A DNA stretch of 23,389 bases from Saprospiraceae bacterium (GTDB taxonomy: Bacteria > Bacteroidota > Bacteroidia > Chitinophagales > Saprospiraceae), in the NCBI GenBank assembly GCA_016722295.1, contig JADKGL010000015.1, positions 1 to 23,389 of the forward strand. Direction: 5' to 3'. Made by a program: the position numbers and the translations under genes. Within the stretch, counting starts at the first letter, position 1; each line of letters begins with the position of its first letter. Positions 1-10,659 of the stretch are shown here, one piece after another. The notes beneath the pieces were generated by a model. It was not told where the DNA came from and made no database searches. It saw only the letters and a list, made by a program, of their open reading frames with translations.

Positions 1-1
1 A

Positions 2-554
2 ATGAAATTATACACAAAAACATGGTTTTGCAGCCGTTTGTGTTATGGTAGTAACATCTGAATTTTTGAGACTCGGCTTTCAAGCATTTTTCGGTTATTT
101 TAGGTGAAGTGGATATGAATGAACCCATCACTGATATTCAAAAGCAAGGGAGTGAACATCGGCGAAAAATTTGGGTTGGATTTAATCGATGATAAAAAAG
201 CAAAACGATTGATAAAATAAAACATTGATCATTGATTTAGTCCAAAACAAAAATATTGATTTAAAACAAACCTTTCAGATTATCTCTAAGAGCAAATCCA
301 TCAGGATTACAATTCTTAAGCAATTGTTTCTGAATAGAAAACTACTTTATAAAAAATACTTTCAGGAATCAAAAAAAATTTAAAAAGAAAAAGAGTTAAT
401 TGTGTATGACAAAACTATCGCTGGGCGAAATTGCCTATTCATTAAACTTCTGCAGTGTTTCCATTAAGTCATCCAATTCAAAAAAAAGTACCGGTTTCTC
501 TCAACTTATTTAAGAAGTTAAAACGATTAAAAGGAAAACATAGAAGATTTATAA
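2..554 (+). pseudogene. HMA-like sensor + AraC-type transcriptional regulator, frame-disrupted
   Basis: Pieces in different frames join into one regulator of about 184 residues, close to the normal size of small Bacteroidota AraC regulators beside copper operons. The start at 2 gives MKLYTK. Removing one T from each of two T-runs (near 24 and 38) yields a metal-binding-like MVCSRCVMVV segment, as in ferredoxin-like HMA domains. A middle piece reads LIDDKKAKRLI and LIIDLVQNKNIDL. The C-terminal half holds the AraC helix-turn-helix, with SLGEIAYSLNF, then HPIQKK and FKKLKRLKGK; the restored stop is at 552-554. By position it would control the CopA gene that begins 84 bases later. Many indels and some substitutions break the frame, so the sequence as given makes no product. 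Family recognition is from memory of motifs; the reconstruction is inference. Confidence 0.6.
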
Positions 555-637
555 ATCTTGCAAATCAAACCCAAAATTGTGCAACCCTAAAAAAAAAAAC
601 AGTTAAGAGGGAAATTTGCATTAAAATAATATATAAG

Positions 638-3136
638 ATGATACATACTTACAACATTTCCGGAATGACCTGTGATGGTTGCCGAACCAAAGTCGAAAAA
701 CATCGAATGCATGATGGTGTTGAAGCTTAAAGTTTCATTAAATCCACCCACACAACACTATAACTATAGACGAAGCAGCACCTATTACACATTGTAAGAA
801 GCATTAACTGTTGCGGAAAATACACCATAATGAGAAATGAGCACGCAAAACAAAGGAGAACACTTGGATGAAAAAAGTTGGAAAAATCATGTTGATCCAA
901 AATTTAACAACCATAAAACAAACTGTTGCCCAAAAGCATCGCAAGGAAAGTACTATTGCCCATGTCTTTGTAGAGGAAAGTTTACGACAAAGAAGCAGGT
1001 GATTGTCCGGTCTCGGCATGGAATTTGGTTAAAGCTCCCAACTCAACAGATTGCGAAAACAAGACATTATAACGCTTCCTATGCACCCCGAAGTTAATCA
1101 CAGAAACTCCCGGTTCATGCCTATTTGTTGAATGGTTTGGTCCCAATGAAGACCAATGAAACTGAAGATCAAAACCTACAGGATTTTGGTTGAGAAAAAT
1201 GAAAATGTTTGTCTTATTTACGCTGCCCATTTTTCTATTGCCATGTTAAAAATGACACACAACAACTTCCTAAAAATAATGGATGCCACAACATGGAATT
1301 CGGGTATAATTATTTTTTCTCTTCCTGTGGCTTTTCATGCCAGTTGGATATTTTTGCTAAAGCCTGGAAATCAATAATTACTGGAATCTGAATATGTTTA
1401 CCCTCATCGGAATAGGCACAGGGTGGCTTTCCCCCTGTTTGGTTTAGTGGGAATTTTTTTTTCCCGATATTTTCAAGCGAATTCCAAAACCGAACATGGT
1501 ACAGTTCCATGTATTTTGAAGCCACAACCGTCATTCTGACGTTGGTTTTATTAGGACAACTATTAAACGGGCACACAGTCAGACCGGAGCAATAAAGGAA
1601 TTATTAAATTTGGCACCAACTGAAGCCAATTTGCTAGAAGGAAGCGACAAAGTAATCTCCATCCACGATATCAAAAGGCGATTTATTACGGGTAAAGCCG
1701 GGAGACAAAATCCCAGTGGATGGAAAAATTACCGAGGGAGAAAGCAGCATTGATGAAGCTATGATAGCAGAGCGAGCCAATACCGGTAGATAAGATAAAA
1801 GATGATACTGTCGCGGCGGGAACCATCAATGGTAATAAGTCTTATTATGGTCGCCGAAAAAAGTAGGGTTCCGAAACCTTACTCTCACAAATTGTACAAA
1901 TGGTCAATGACGCGGCCGTTCGAGAGCACCTATTCAGAAATTAGCCGATAGTATTTCTAAATACTTTGTTCCGATGGTAGTCAATTATTTCGGTCATTAC
2001 TTTTTATTTGGGCAAGATTTGGTCCTGAACCAGGCCTTGGTATATGGATTTATAAATGCAATTGCCGTATTAATTATGGCGTGTCCTTGTGCTTTGGGAT
2101 TGGCTACGCCTATGTCAGTCATGGTTGGGGTAGGCAAAGGTGCCCAATCAGGTGTATTAATAAAAATGCTGAAGCATTAGAAAATATGGACAAAGTGAAT
2201 GTTTTAATAACAGATAAAACAGGAACAATAACGGAAGGTAAACCGTCGGTCGAAAAAGATATATTCATCTAATGATAATGATAATGAACTCTTGCAAAAT
2301 ATACCTTCATTAAATCAATACAGTGAGCATCCATTAGCACAAGCTGTCGTAAATTATGCAAAATCAAAAATATTTTATTAGCTGAAGTAACAAGGACTTT
2401 GAAGCTATGGCAGGAAAAGGTGTTATTGGAACAGTGAGCAATAAAAAAGTAGCATTAGGCAATAAAATTAATGGAGCAAGTAAAAGCCACCATTACTGAT
2501 GAGGTAGAAACCAAAATACTACCGAACAAAAATTAGGAAAACAGTCTCATACATTGCTATAGATAATATTGCTGTTGGTTTGTGTCCATTTCGGATGCCA
2601 TAAAAAAGTCAAGTGCAGCCGCCATTAAAGAACTGATGAGACAAGGAGTTGAGGTGATCAATGATGACAGGTGATAATAAAATACGAGCCGGGGCAGTGG
2701 CAGCGAACTGCATTTAAGCTCCTTTCAAGCAGGGTGTTGGCTGAAGACAAATTAAATGAAATCAAACGATTGCAGTCGAAGGAAAATTGTGGCTATGGCG
2801 GAGACGGCATCAATGATGCTCCGGCATTGGCACAAGCAAATATAGAATTGCGATGGGAACAGGAACTGATGTATCCATAGAAAGTGCAAAAATAACATTA
2901 GTGAAAGGTGATTTATCAGGCATAGTCAAAAGCTAAAACCTAAGTCATGCAGTCATGCGAAATATCAAACAAAACTTATTCTTCGCGTTTTTTTATAATG
3001 TATTGGGTGTCCCCATAGCAGGTATTTTATTTCCATTTTTTGGTATTTACTGTCTCCATGATCGCTGGAAAGCTATGTCAATGAGCTCTGTGTCTGTTAT
3101 TTTAACGCCCTGCGTCTTCGTTATATTGATCTTTAA
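638..3136 (+). pseudogene. Copper-translocating P1B-type ATPase (CopA-like), frame-disrupted
   Basis: The product would pump Cu(I) out of the cytoplasm at the cost of ATP. The ATG at 638 opens an HMA domain (YNISGMTCDGCRTKVEK, metal-binding CxxC). Two Cys-rich metal-binding segments follow; DCPVSAWNLVKAP-like and CPMHPE-like pieces are visible near 995-1150. Membrane segments come next. The CPC ion-path motif lies at 2082-2090 inside MACPCALGLATP, the phosphorylation motif DKTGTITEG at 2213-2239, TGD near 2668, and the hinge GDGINDAPA at about 2800-2826. The C-terminal helices start at MRNIKQNLFFAF, and the restored stop is at 3134-3136. The span of about 833 codons equals the usual length, yet the frame breaks dozens of times; for example a CAA codon reads TAA near 803. 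Open pieces survive at 1974-2180, 2081-2272 and 2955-3341. The identity is solid; whether the damage is biological is open. Confidence 0.8.
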
Positions 3137-3145
3137 AATATATAA

Positions 3146-5657
3146 ATGGAAATTATTGCTAAAAATGGCTATACTTTACTTGAGTACTTATGCAAGTGCA
3201 CAAAATAAAAGATGTTCAAAATATTTTTATACTTGTATAATGGGCCCTGAAATCCATGAAAGCGAAACCAGGAGATTGTCCAAAATGTGGTACATGACTC
3301 TGGTCAAAGAAAGAGTAAAAACGCCCAAAAAGTGGTTGTAAAGCCGGCTACACCAAAAAGTAAGTTACATCGACTCAAAGCAGGAAACTGACATACAAAA
3401 AAGTCAGTTCAGTTTTAATAATTTAAGTGACAATTCTTAGGAGTTGAAAAGCCAAAATTGGAGGCAACTCAAGAGAAATCGTTACCAGAAAATGTGCCTA
3501 AACCTACCAATGATCAAAAAACAGTATCAAAACGGTAAGATACGATTTGTATGTACGGGATACTATTATTCATTTCGGCAACAAACCCAAAAAGCTATGG
3601 CTGTGAACGGACAAGTTATGCCTACAGTAACCTTTACCGAAGGTGATACTGCTGAAATATATGTGCATAATCAATAAGAAAGTACATCATTACATTGGCA
3701 TGGTATATTTTACCAATAAAAGGGCAGGGTACCATACTTAACTCAAATGCCGATAGCATAAAGGAACAACGCATAAATACACATTTCCTATCATACAGCA
3801 TGGTGCACATTAGTACCACAGTCGTTCGGGTTTACAGGAACAAATCGGCATGTATGGTTCTGCGATGTTAAATAAAAACCTGAAGATATTACATTCAGAA
3901 ATAGCATAGATGATCTCCCTGCTGTACCGGTCATCTTAAGTGAATGGACAGATATGAACACCGAAATGTACACCGACCTGCTACACAATACGACGGATTG
4001 GTTGGCTATCCGGAAGGAACCACACAAAGTGTATGCAGAGGCAATAAAACAAGGACATTTCAAGACCAAAATCATCAACGAGTGAAACGGATGAATGCAT
4101 GGATATTAAGTGATGTATGGCAAAAGTTTTGATAAATGGAAGAAACGAAAGCCAGTTATCCCAATTCAAAGGTGGCGATAAAGTACGATTACGTATATCT
4201 AACGGTAGTGCATCGACTTGTTTTGGCTGACATATGCGGGTGGAAAAATCCCGTAATAGCTAATGATAGAAATGATGTGGAGCCGGTTTGAAATAGACAG
4301 GTAGATCATTGCTGTGTCCGAAACCTGTAGTGTGATTTACTTAACATTGCCAACTGATAAGACCGCTTACGAATTTCAGGTCACTCCTGAAGACAGGACA
4401 AAATCAGCTTCTCTGTTCATAGGTGACAGGGTAAAATCATCTGTACCGCCTGTGCCAAAACTAAAATATTTTGAAGATAGGAAATGATGAATGACATGAT
4501 GAAAATGAATGGAGATCTGGATGATATCGGGTATGCAAATGTCTTTCAATCAAATGGACATGAATTCAGTTATGTATCCGGAAATCACCGGAAAAGGAAA
4601 TTCCGATGCAGAAGATGACATGGACGAAATGAATAAGTCTGAACATGATCATCATCAAAAAAAACCTTCCAAAATTACCACCTTAAATTACGCGATGCTT
4701 AAATCGCCATCTAAGACTTCATTACAATCTGATGTTCCGGTAAAAGAACTTCGATTTGAATTAACCGGAAATATGAACCGTTATGTTTGGAGTTTAGACA
4801 ATAAGTAATTTCCGGAGACAGATAAATTCTCATTAAAAAGGAGAAAAATGTAAAGTCACATTATACAATGGCTCTATGGTAAGTCTTACCTATGCACCTG
4901 CATGGGCAGTTCAGATTTTGAATGGTCGGAGACTATACCCCCTTAAAAATAGCACTCGACATCTGCCTGAAACAGATGTAATAGAATTTAATGCGAATGC
5001 TGAAGGAGATTAGTTTTCATTGTCATACCTTTATACCACATGATGGCAGGCATGGGTAGGGTTTTTACTTATGAGGTCAAGTGGCCAACCCATTGATACC
5101 TAACCCAAAAACAGCTCTTAGAAAGCTTCATGCGGATGACAAAACATTTCATTTTATGGCTGAAAACGATTTTGCATCCAACGGTAACGATGGTATGGCT
5201 ATGATTGGTAACACACGGTGGAGTATAGGCTCAGAATGGCGGCTGGGATATCATGATGAACATGGGTATGAAACAGAAACACATATTGGTCGTTATATTG
5301 GAAAAATGCAATGGTTGATGCCCTTTGTTGGTTTCGATTGGCGGTACCGGAAAATGGAAGAAGGCAGTATTAGAAAAGAACCTGTTTGGGCAATCAAACA
5401 CAAAGACAATAGGGCAGTGTTTGGCGCAGGTGTAGAATATACTTTACCTATCTACTCAAAGCACAAGCAGAAGTATTTACAGATGGCAATATAAGATTTC
5501 AGATAGAAAGAATGGATATTGTTGTTTCAAGAAGAATGAGAATGGATGTAAGAGAACACCGATAAAGAATATATGGCTGGATTGCGATTATCAGAAATGA
5601 AGTGACCGGGACATTATGGAGGATGATTTGGTGTTTGGTTTAAGTTTGAATTATTAA
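3146..5657 (+). pseudogene. Multicopper oxidase with metal-binding N-terminus and CopB-like C-terminal barrel, frame-disrupted
   Basis: This would be an exported copper oxidase. A signal-like stretch (MAILYLSTYASAQ) starts the protein at about 3169; the true start could be the ATG at 3146. A small heavy-metal-binding domain follows (YTCIMGPEIHES, then MTLVKE). The first copper motif HWHG is at 3693-3704. The second reads HGAH-stop-YHSR at 3802-3825, where the family has HWYHSH, so the Trp is a stop and the last His is Arg. A Met/His/Asp-rich stretch fills about 4480-4680, ending HDHHQKK. The C-terminal HCH is at 5018-5026, followed by HMMAGMGRVFTYE. An open stretch at 5081-5494 then resembles CopB outer-membrane copper proteins, and the restored end FGLSLNY is at 5637-5657. 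Total length is about 837 codons, normal for this fused form in Bacteroidota. It begins 9 bases after CopA, so it shared that operon. Confidence 0.72.
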
Positions 5658-5776
5658 ATTAGTAAATCTTATCTTGTGGATGTCTTTTCAACACTCACAA
5701 CCCAGAATCCCAAAAGCTACCCAAAAGTTACCACTTAAAATGTAAGTATATGTATAAATTGTTAATTATGTGCAGC

Positions 5777-6126
5777 ATGTTGAAGTTTTTCTTTAATGTT
5801 ATCTGTTTATATTACGCTGGCAGTACCTTGCCTTGGCGATATTCATTTAGTATTAAATGAAGTTGAACACTCTGCTGCTTATCATAGCGATCATGAATCA
5901 CAAGATAACCATGACCACAGTGAAGATAGTGATAACCATTGCAGTCCTTTCTGTACATGTACTTGTTGTCACACTCCTGTTAATTTTGAATTTGGCTTTA
6001 AAAACTTCATCAGATTCTACAATATTTGTGCAAGTGAGTAGAGATGATAATACTTTTCTATACTATGACAGTCCTTCTTCTACCTTTCTAAATACGATCT
6101 GGCAGCCACCCAAGGTTAATGCTTAA
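5777..6126 (+). pseudogene. Small Cys/His-rich exported protein (DUF6660-like), frameshifted
   Basis: Two overlapping open frames together make one short protein. The ATG at 5777 starts MLKFFFNVICLY, and the frame opened by the ATG at 5796 continues as LSVYITLAVPCLGDIHL, a short signal peptide. A His/Asp/Ser-rich stretch (DHESQDNHDHSEDSDNHC) and CSPFCTCTCCHTP follow. That frame stops at 6041, while the neighbouring frame goes on to end with TIWQPPKVNA at 6126. A Cys-cluster followed by a terminal WQPPK is what I recall for the small DUF6660-type proteins that precede RND metal pumps in Bacteroidota. So one indel near 5790 and one near 6020-6040 are likely. The role is unknown; the Cys and His clusters suggest metal binding (inference). 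It is the last damaged gene before the clean region. Confidence 0.5.
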
Positions 6127-6285
6127 TGTCTCAGGTGTTTATTACATTTTCTTTTTTAATTGGTTATTACTCTTAAAGTAAAATCTAACATTCTCTTAAA
6201 AAATATTTTAATTTCCACTCCTTTGTCCGAAATTTAAAATATTACGGGCTACATCATTATTCATTCATCATTAATCTTATAGATA

Positions 6286-9200
6286 GTGTTAGATAAAATT
6301 ATTTATTTTTCTATAAAAAATAAGTTTATAATAGGGTTGTTCACTGCAGCGATGGTGCTCCTGGGTATCTACAGCTTGTCACGGCTGCCCATAGATGCTT
6401 TGCCTGATATTACAAATAATCAGGTGCAGATATTGACCTTATCTCCTACTCTTGCAACACAGGAAGTTGAACAACTGATTACTTATCCAATAGAGCAGGC
6501 AGTCAAATCTATACCTAAAGTTGTGGAGTTGCGCAGTGTCTCCAAATTTGGTCTTAGTTCAGTCACTGTTGTGTTTGAAGAGCATGTAGAGATATATTGG
6601 GCACGTGCTCAAATCAGTGAGCGGCTCAAGGAAGCAGAGGACAATATTGCCCCAGGATTAGGCACACCTGAAATGGCCCCTATTAGTACAGGACTAGGCG
6701 AGATATATCAGTACACGGTGTATGCTAAGTCTGGTTATGAAGATAAAATACAGGCTACTGAATTGAGATCCGTTCAGGACTGGATTGTAAAACCACAGCT
6801 ATTGGGAATAAAAGGAGTGGCTGAAGTGAATACACTTGGTGGTTTACTCAAAGAATATGAGATTGCCATCGAACCGGATAAACTCAAAAGTATGAATACA
6901 AATATCATTGAGATATTTGATGCATTGAGGAAAAACAATGAAAATACCGGCGGAGCTTACATCGACAAAAAGCCCAATGCCTACTTTATACGGGGTATCG
7001 GTATGATCAGTTCATTGCAGGATATTGAAAAAATTGTTGTAAAAAATCAAAATGGTATTCCAATACTAATTCGGGATGTTGCTCAGGTGCAGTTAGGGTC
7101 GGCAGTAAGATATGGCGCAACAACCAAAGATGGTAAAGGTGAGGCTGTCACTGGTATGGTCATGATGCTCAAGGGAGAAAATAGTGCCGATATAGTCAGG
7201 AGTGTTAAGGCTAGAGTACTTCAAATCCAAAAAACATTGCCGGAAGGTGTGGTCATTGAACCATATCTGGACAGGACTAAAATGGTAAACAATGCTATTT
7301 CGACGGTCCGGACCAATCTGTTGGAAGGTGCATTGATCGTTTTATTTATATTAGTATTATTGATTGGCAACTGGAGAGCAGGTCTCATTGTGGCATCAGT
7401 CATTCCACTGGCACTTTTATTTGCCGTCATACTGATGCATGCTTTCGGAGTAAGTGGTAACCTGATGAGTCTTGGCGCCATCGATTTCGGTTTGATAGTG
7501 GATGGGGCGGTCATCATAGTGGAAGCCATAGTACACCGGCTACAGACCATCAATAAGGGAAAACTCACTGCTTCACAAATGGATACTGAAGTGTATGGAG
7601 CCGCATCAAAAATAAGAAGCAGTGCAGCTTTTGGAGAAATAATTATACTCATCGTATATCTGCCGATTTTGGCATTGGTAGGTATAGAGGGTAAAATGTT
7701 CAAGCCGATGGCGCAAACTGTTTCGTTTGCTATATTGGGTGCCTTTATTCTTTCTCTTACTTATGTACCTATGATGTCTGCTTTATTTTTGAGTAGATCT
7801 ACCGAACACAAGAGAAATATAAGTGATGTGATTATGGATTTTCTCTATCGATTGTACCAGCCTGTACTTGAAGTGGCACTCAAGACAAAAGCAGCGATAT
7901 TACTATTTTCAGTAGGTCTTTTTATTGTTGCGTTAATCGTTTTCAAAAACATGGGAGGCGAATTTATTCCGACACTCGAAGAAGGCGATATAGCTACACA
8001 CATCATCACACCACCCGGTACATCACTTGCTCAGGAAATAGAAACCACTACAAAAGCAGAAACTATGCTTTTGAAAAATTTTCCGGAAGTAGAACAGGTG
8101 GTTTCAAAGATAGGTAGCGCAGAAATACCTACTGACCCTATGCCCATGGAAGTTGCGGATGTGATGATCATACTCAAACCAAAATCTGAATGGACATCTG
8201 CGAACAATAAAGAAGAAATGATGGCAAAAATGGACAAGGTGCTCAATGATTTACCAGGTGTGACTACTGAATTTACGCAACCGGTACAAATGAGATTTAA
8301 TGAATTGATGACGGGTGTCAGGAGTGATGTCGCCATCAAGATATTTGGCGAAGATATTGAGCTATTGGCTGGGCTGGCTGAAGAAGTGGTACCGATTGTT
8401 CAAAGTGTAAGAGGAGTGGAAGATGCCAGAGCAGAACAAGTGTCAGGATTGCCACAAATCACCATCCGCTACAATAAAGATAAACTTGCTCTATATGGTC
8501 TGAATGTTGGGGATCTTAATCAGGTGGTCAGGGCAGGTTTTGCCGGAGAGAAAGCAGGTGTAGTGTATGAAGGTGAAAAACGATTTAATCTGGTGGTAAG
8601 AATAGCTAAAGACAACCGGCAGAATATTGACCAACTTAAAAATCTATTTATACCCTTACCTTCAGGTGATCAGGTGCCATTGGAGCAAGTAGCTGATATT
8701 ACTTATGAAAGGGGAGCTGCGATGATAAGCAGGGAAAATGGAAAGAGAAGAATTGTCATCGGATTCAACGTAAGAGGTAGGGATGTGGAAAGTGTTGTCA
8801 ATGAAATTCAAGGTATGATAGAATCGAAAGTAAAACTTCCGGTAGGTTATTATACTACCTACGGGGGTCAGTTTCAAAATCTTGTTGAAGCCAGCAACAG
8901 GCTATCAATAGCAGTACCTGCAGCATTGGCATTGATATTTGTATTATTGTTCTTTACATTCCATAGTATTAAACAATCACTATTAATATTTACCGCCATC
9001 CCTTTATCAGCCATAGGTGGCATATTTGCTCTTTGGATACGAGGTATGCCGTTCAGCATCTCTGCCGGTATCGGCTTTATTGCGTTATTTGGTGTAGCCG
9101 TGCTCAATGGGATAGTATTGATCGGATACTTTAATCAGCTCAAAACCGAAGGCATCACTGATGTCATGGATAGAATACGGATAGGCACAAAAGTAAGATT

Positions 9201-10632
9201 GAGACCGGTGGTGATGACAGCTGCTGTTGCATCTCTTGGATTTTTACCAATGGCCATCAGTATGGGTGCCGGGGCAGAGGTTCAAAAACCATTGGCCACC
9301 GTGGTTATCGGAGGATTGATTACTGCTACACTGTTGACATTAATCGTCTTGCCAATATTGTATTTATATTTTGAAAAAGGTATAAAGCGACGAAGAAAAA
9401 ATATCGATACTGCTGTTGTCATTATTGGTTTTTTACTTGTCGGAACCATTGTAAATGGCCAGAAAAAATTAAACCTTACTGAAGCGATAGACATTGCACT
9501 TCAAAATAATTTACAAGTCCAGGCAAGTAATATCCATGTAGATATTCAAAATCAATTGAAGGGTACAAAATTTGAATTGCCCAAGACGGAAATTGGATCA
9601 ATTATTGGGCAGTTTAATTCTAAAAATATTGACCAGTATTATAGTATTTCGCAGTCCTTTAATCCTTTTTTGTTCGGGCCTAAAAAGAAGCTGCTAAATG
9701 AAAATGTCAAGAGTGCTGAATTAAAAAGGAATTTTGCAAAGCAGGAAGTGATTATGCACGTCCGTCAAGTCTGGAATAACATTATGTATTATCAGAAATT
9801 AAATGAGATTTTGATAGAACAGGATAGCTTATTGACCATTCAGGTGAAAGCTGTTGCTTTAAAATATAAAACAGGGGAATCCAGTCAGCTGGAACAAATA
9901 ATGAGTATCACGCGGAAGGAAGAATTTCAGCAAATGATACGTCAAAATCAGACAGCGATGGATATGGAGAGAAAGAAACTTGCCATGGCACTTCAATTAA
10001 AAGAGGATATTACTTTTGAATTAGTTGATTATGGTGTGTTGGATCTTTTTGATGTAAGTGATGCCGCATCGTTGACTCAAAATACAGCTGTAAGCATAGC
10101 TTTGCAAGACGTAAAACTTGCTGATATGCAGGTAAACCTTGAAAAAGCACAGATGAAACCTGAATTTAAAATAGGTTATTTTATACAATCCTTAACAGGA
10201 AATCAGGAAGTGAATAATCAGATTATTTCTTACAACGGAGTACCCAGGTTTCAGGGAGCCACCATTGGTATGTCGATACCCATCTTGTCTTTGGGGAGTA
10301 ACAAAGCTAAGATCAGTGCTTTAAAAAACAATGTATTGCTCCAGCAAAAAAATGCCGACATAACAAATCAGAGCATACTTATTAGTTACAATCAATTGAT
10401 AAGCGAATTGAACTTAGCGAAAAGCAAACTGGAATATTTTGAGAAGACCGCAAATCCAAATGCAGCAATCATTATCAGGAATGCAAATACTTCTTATACC
10501 AATGGAGATATTTCCTATATCGAATATATGCAAGGAATGCAAATGGCCAGAGAAATAAAACTGGACTACTTTGCTTCGTTAAATCGGTATAATGAAATAG
10601 TCATAAACCTTCAATATTTAATGAATAAATAG
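6286..10632 (+). CDS. CzcA/CusA-type heavy-metal RND efflux pump fused to a TolC-like outer-membrane factor domain
   Basis: A 1448-residue protein starting at a GTG (LDKIIYFSIKNK follows). Residues 1 to about 1035 form a complete heavy-metal RND proton antiporter of the inner membrane, with two periplasmic halves and about 12 membrane segments. The proton-relay motif of the HME family is visible in TM4 as D400-F-G, D406 and E413. The periplasmic segment MRFNELMTGVRSDVAIKIFG starts at about residue 669. A hydrophobic stretch at about 1040-1056 (AVVIIGFLLVGTIVNGQ) looks like an old signal peptide. Residues from about 1060 to 1448 are a TolC/CzcC-like outer-membrane factor (KKLNLTEAIDIALQNN, then long helical segments). 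So pump and exit duct are one chain, a form seen in several Bacteroidota. The adaptor gene follows 27 bases later. The metal is uncertain (Cu/Ag or Co/Zn/Cd); CzcA-like motifs and copper neighbours point in different directions. Confidence 0.9.
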   Translation: MLDKIIYFSIKNKFIIGLFTAAMVLLGIYSLSRLPIDALPDITNNQVQILTLSPTLATQEVEQLITYPIEQAVKSIPKVVELRSVSKFGLSSVTVVFEEHVEIYWARAQISERLKEAEDNIAPGLGTPEMAPISTGLGEIYQYTVYAKSGYEDKIQATELRSVQDWIVKPQLLGIKGVAEVNTLGGLLKEYEIAIEPDKLKSMNTNIIEIFDALRKNNENTGGAYIDKKPNAYFIRGIGMISSLQDIEKIVVKNQNGIPILIRDVAQVQLGSAVRYGATTKDGKGEAVTGMVMMLKGENSADIVRSVKARVLQIQKTLPEGVVIEPYLDRTKMVNNAISTVRTNLLEGALIVLFILVLLIGNWRAGLIVASVIPLALLFAVILMHAFGVSGNLMSLGAIDFGLIVDGAVIIVEAIVHRLQTINKGKLTASQMDTEVYGAASKIRSSAAFGEIIILIVYLPILALVGIEGKMFKPMAQTVSFAILGAFILSLTYVPMMSALFLSRSTEHKRNISDVIMDFLYRLYQPVLEVALKTKAAILLFSVGLFIVALIVFKNMGGEFIPTLEEGDIATHIITPPGTSLAQEIETTTKAETMLLKNFPEVEQVVSKIGSAEIPTDPMPMEVADVMIILKPKSEWTSANNKEEMMAKMDKVLNDLPGVTTEFTQPVQMRFNELMTGVRSDVAIKIFGEDIELLAGLAEEVVPIVQSVRGVEDARAEQVSGLPQITIRYNKDKLALYGLNVGDLNQVVRAGFAGEKAGVVYEGEKRFNLVVRIAKDNRQNIDQLKNLFIPLPSGDQVPLEQVADITYERGAAMISRENGKRRIVIGFNVRGRDVESVVNEIQGMIESKVKLPVGYYTTYGGQFQNLVEASNRLSIAVPAALALIFVLLFFTFHSIKQSLLIFTAIPLSAIGGIFALWIRGMPFSISAGIGFIALFGVAVLNGIVLIGYFNQLKTEGITDVMDRIRIGTKVRLRPVVMTAAVASLGFLPMAISMGAGAEVQKPLATVVIGGLITATLLTLIVLPILYLYFEKGIKRRRKNIDTAVVIIGFLLVGTIVNGQKKLNLTEAIDIALQNNLQVQASNIHVDIQNQLKGTKFELPKTEIGSIIGQFNSKNIDQYYSISQSFNPFLFGPKKKLLNENVKSAELKRNFAKQEVIMHVRQVWNNIMYYQKLNEILIEQDSLLTIQVKAVALKYKTGESSQLEQIMSITRKEEFQQMIRQNQTAMDMERKKLAMALQLKEDITFELVDYGVLDLFDVSDAASLTQNTAVSIALQDVKLADMQVNLEKAQMKPEFKIGYFIQSLTGNQEVNNQIISYNGVPRFQGATIGMSIPILSLGSNKAKISALKNNVLLQQKNADITNQSILISYNQLISELNLAKSKLEYFEKTANPNAAIIIRNANTSYTNGDISYIEYMQGMQMAREIKLDYFASLNRYNEIVINLQYLMNK

Positions 10633-10659
10633 AAATTTTAATACCTTAAAAAAAGTAAA

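Noticed and set aside
837..1576. Open frames on both strands near 800-1580 as separate small genes
   Set aside because: They are fragments or shadows of the disrupted CopA gene, whose Cys-rich segments can be followed across frames.
7221..9494. Several minus-strand frames of 70-160 residues inside the RND pump gene
   Set aside because: They lie opposite a long, motif-rich gene and have no recognisable domain; they are shadows of its codon use.
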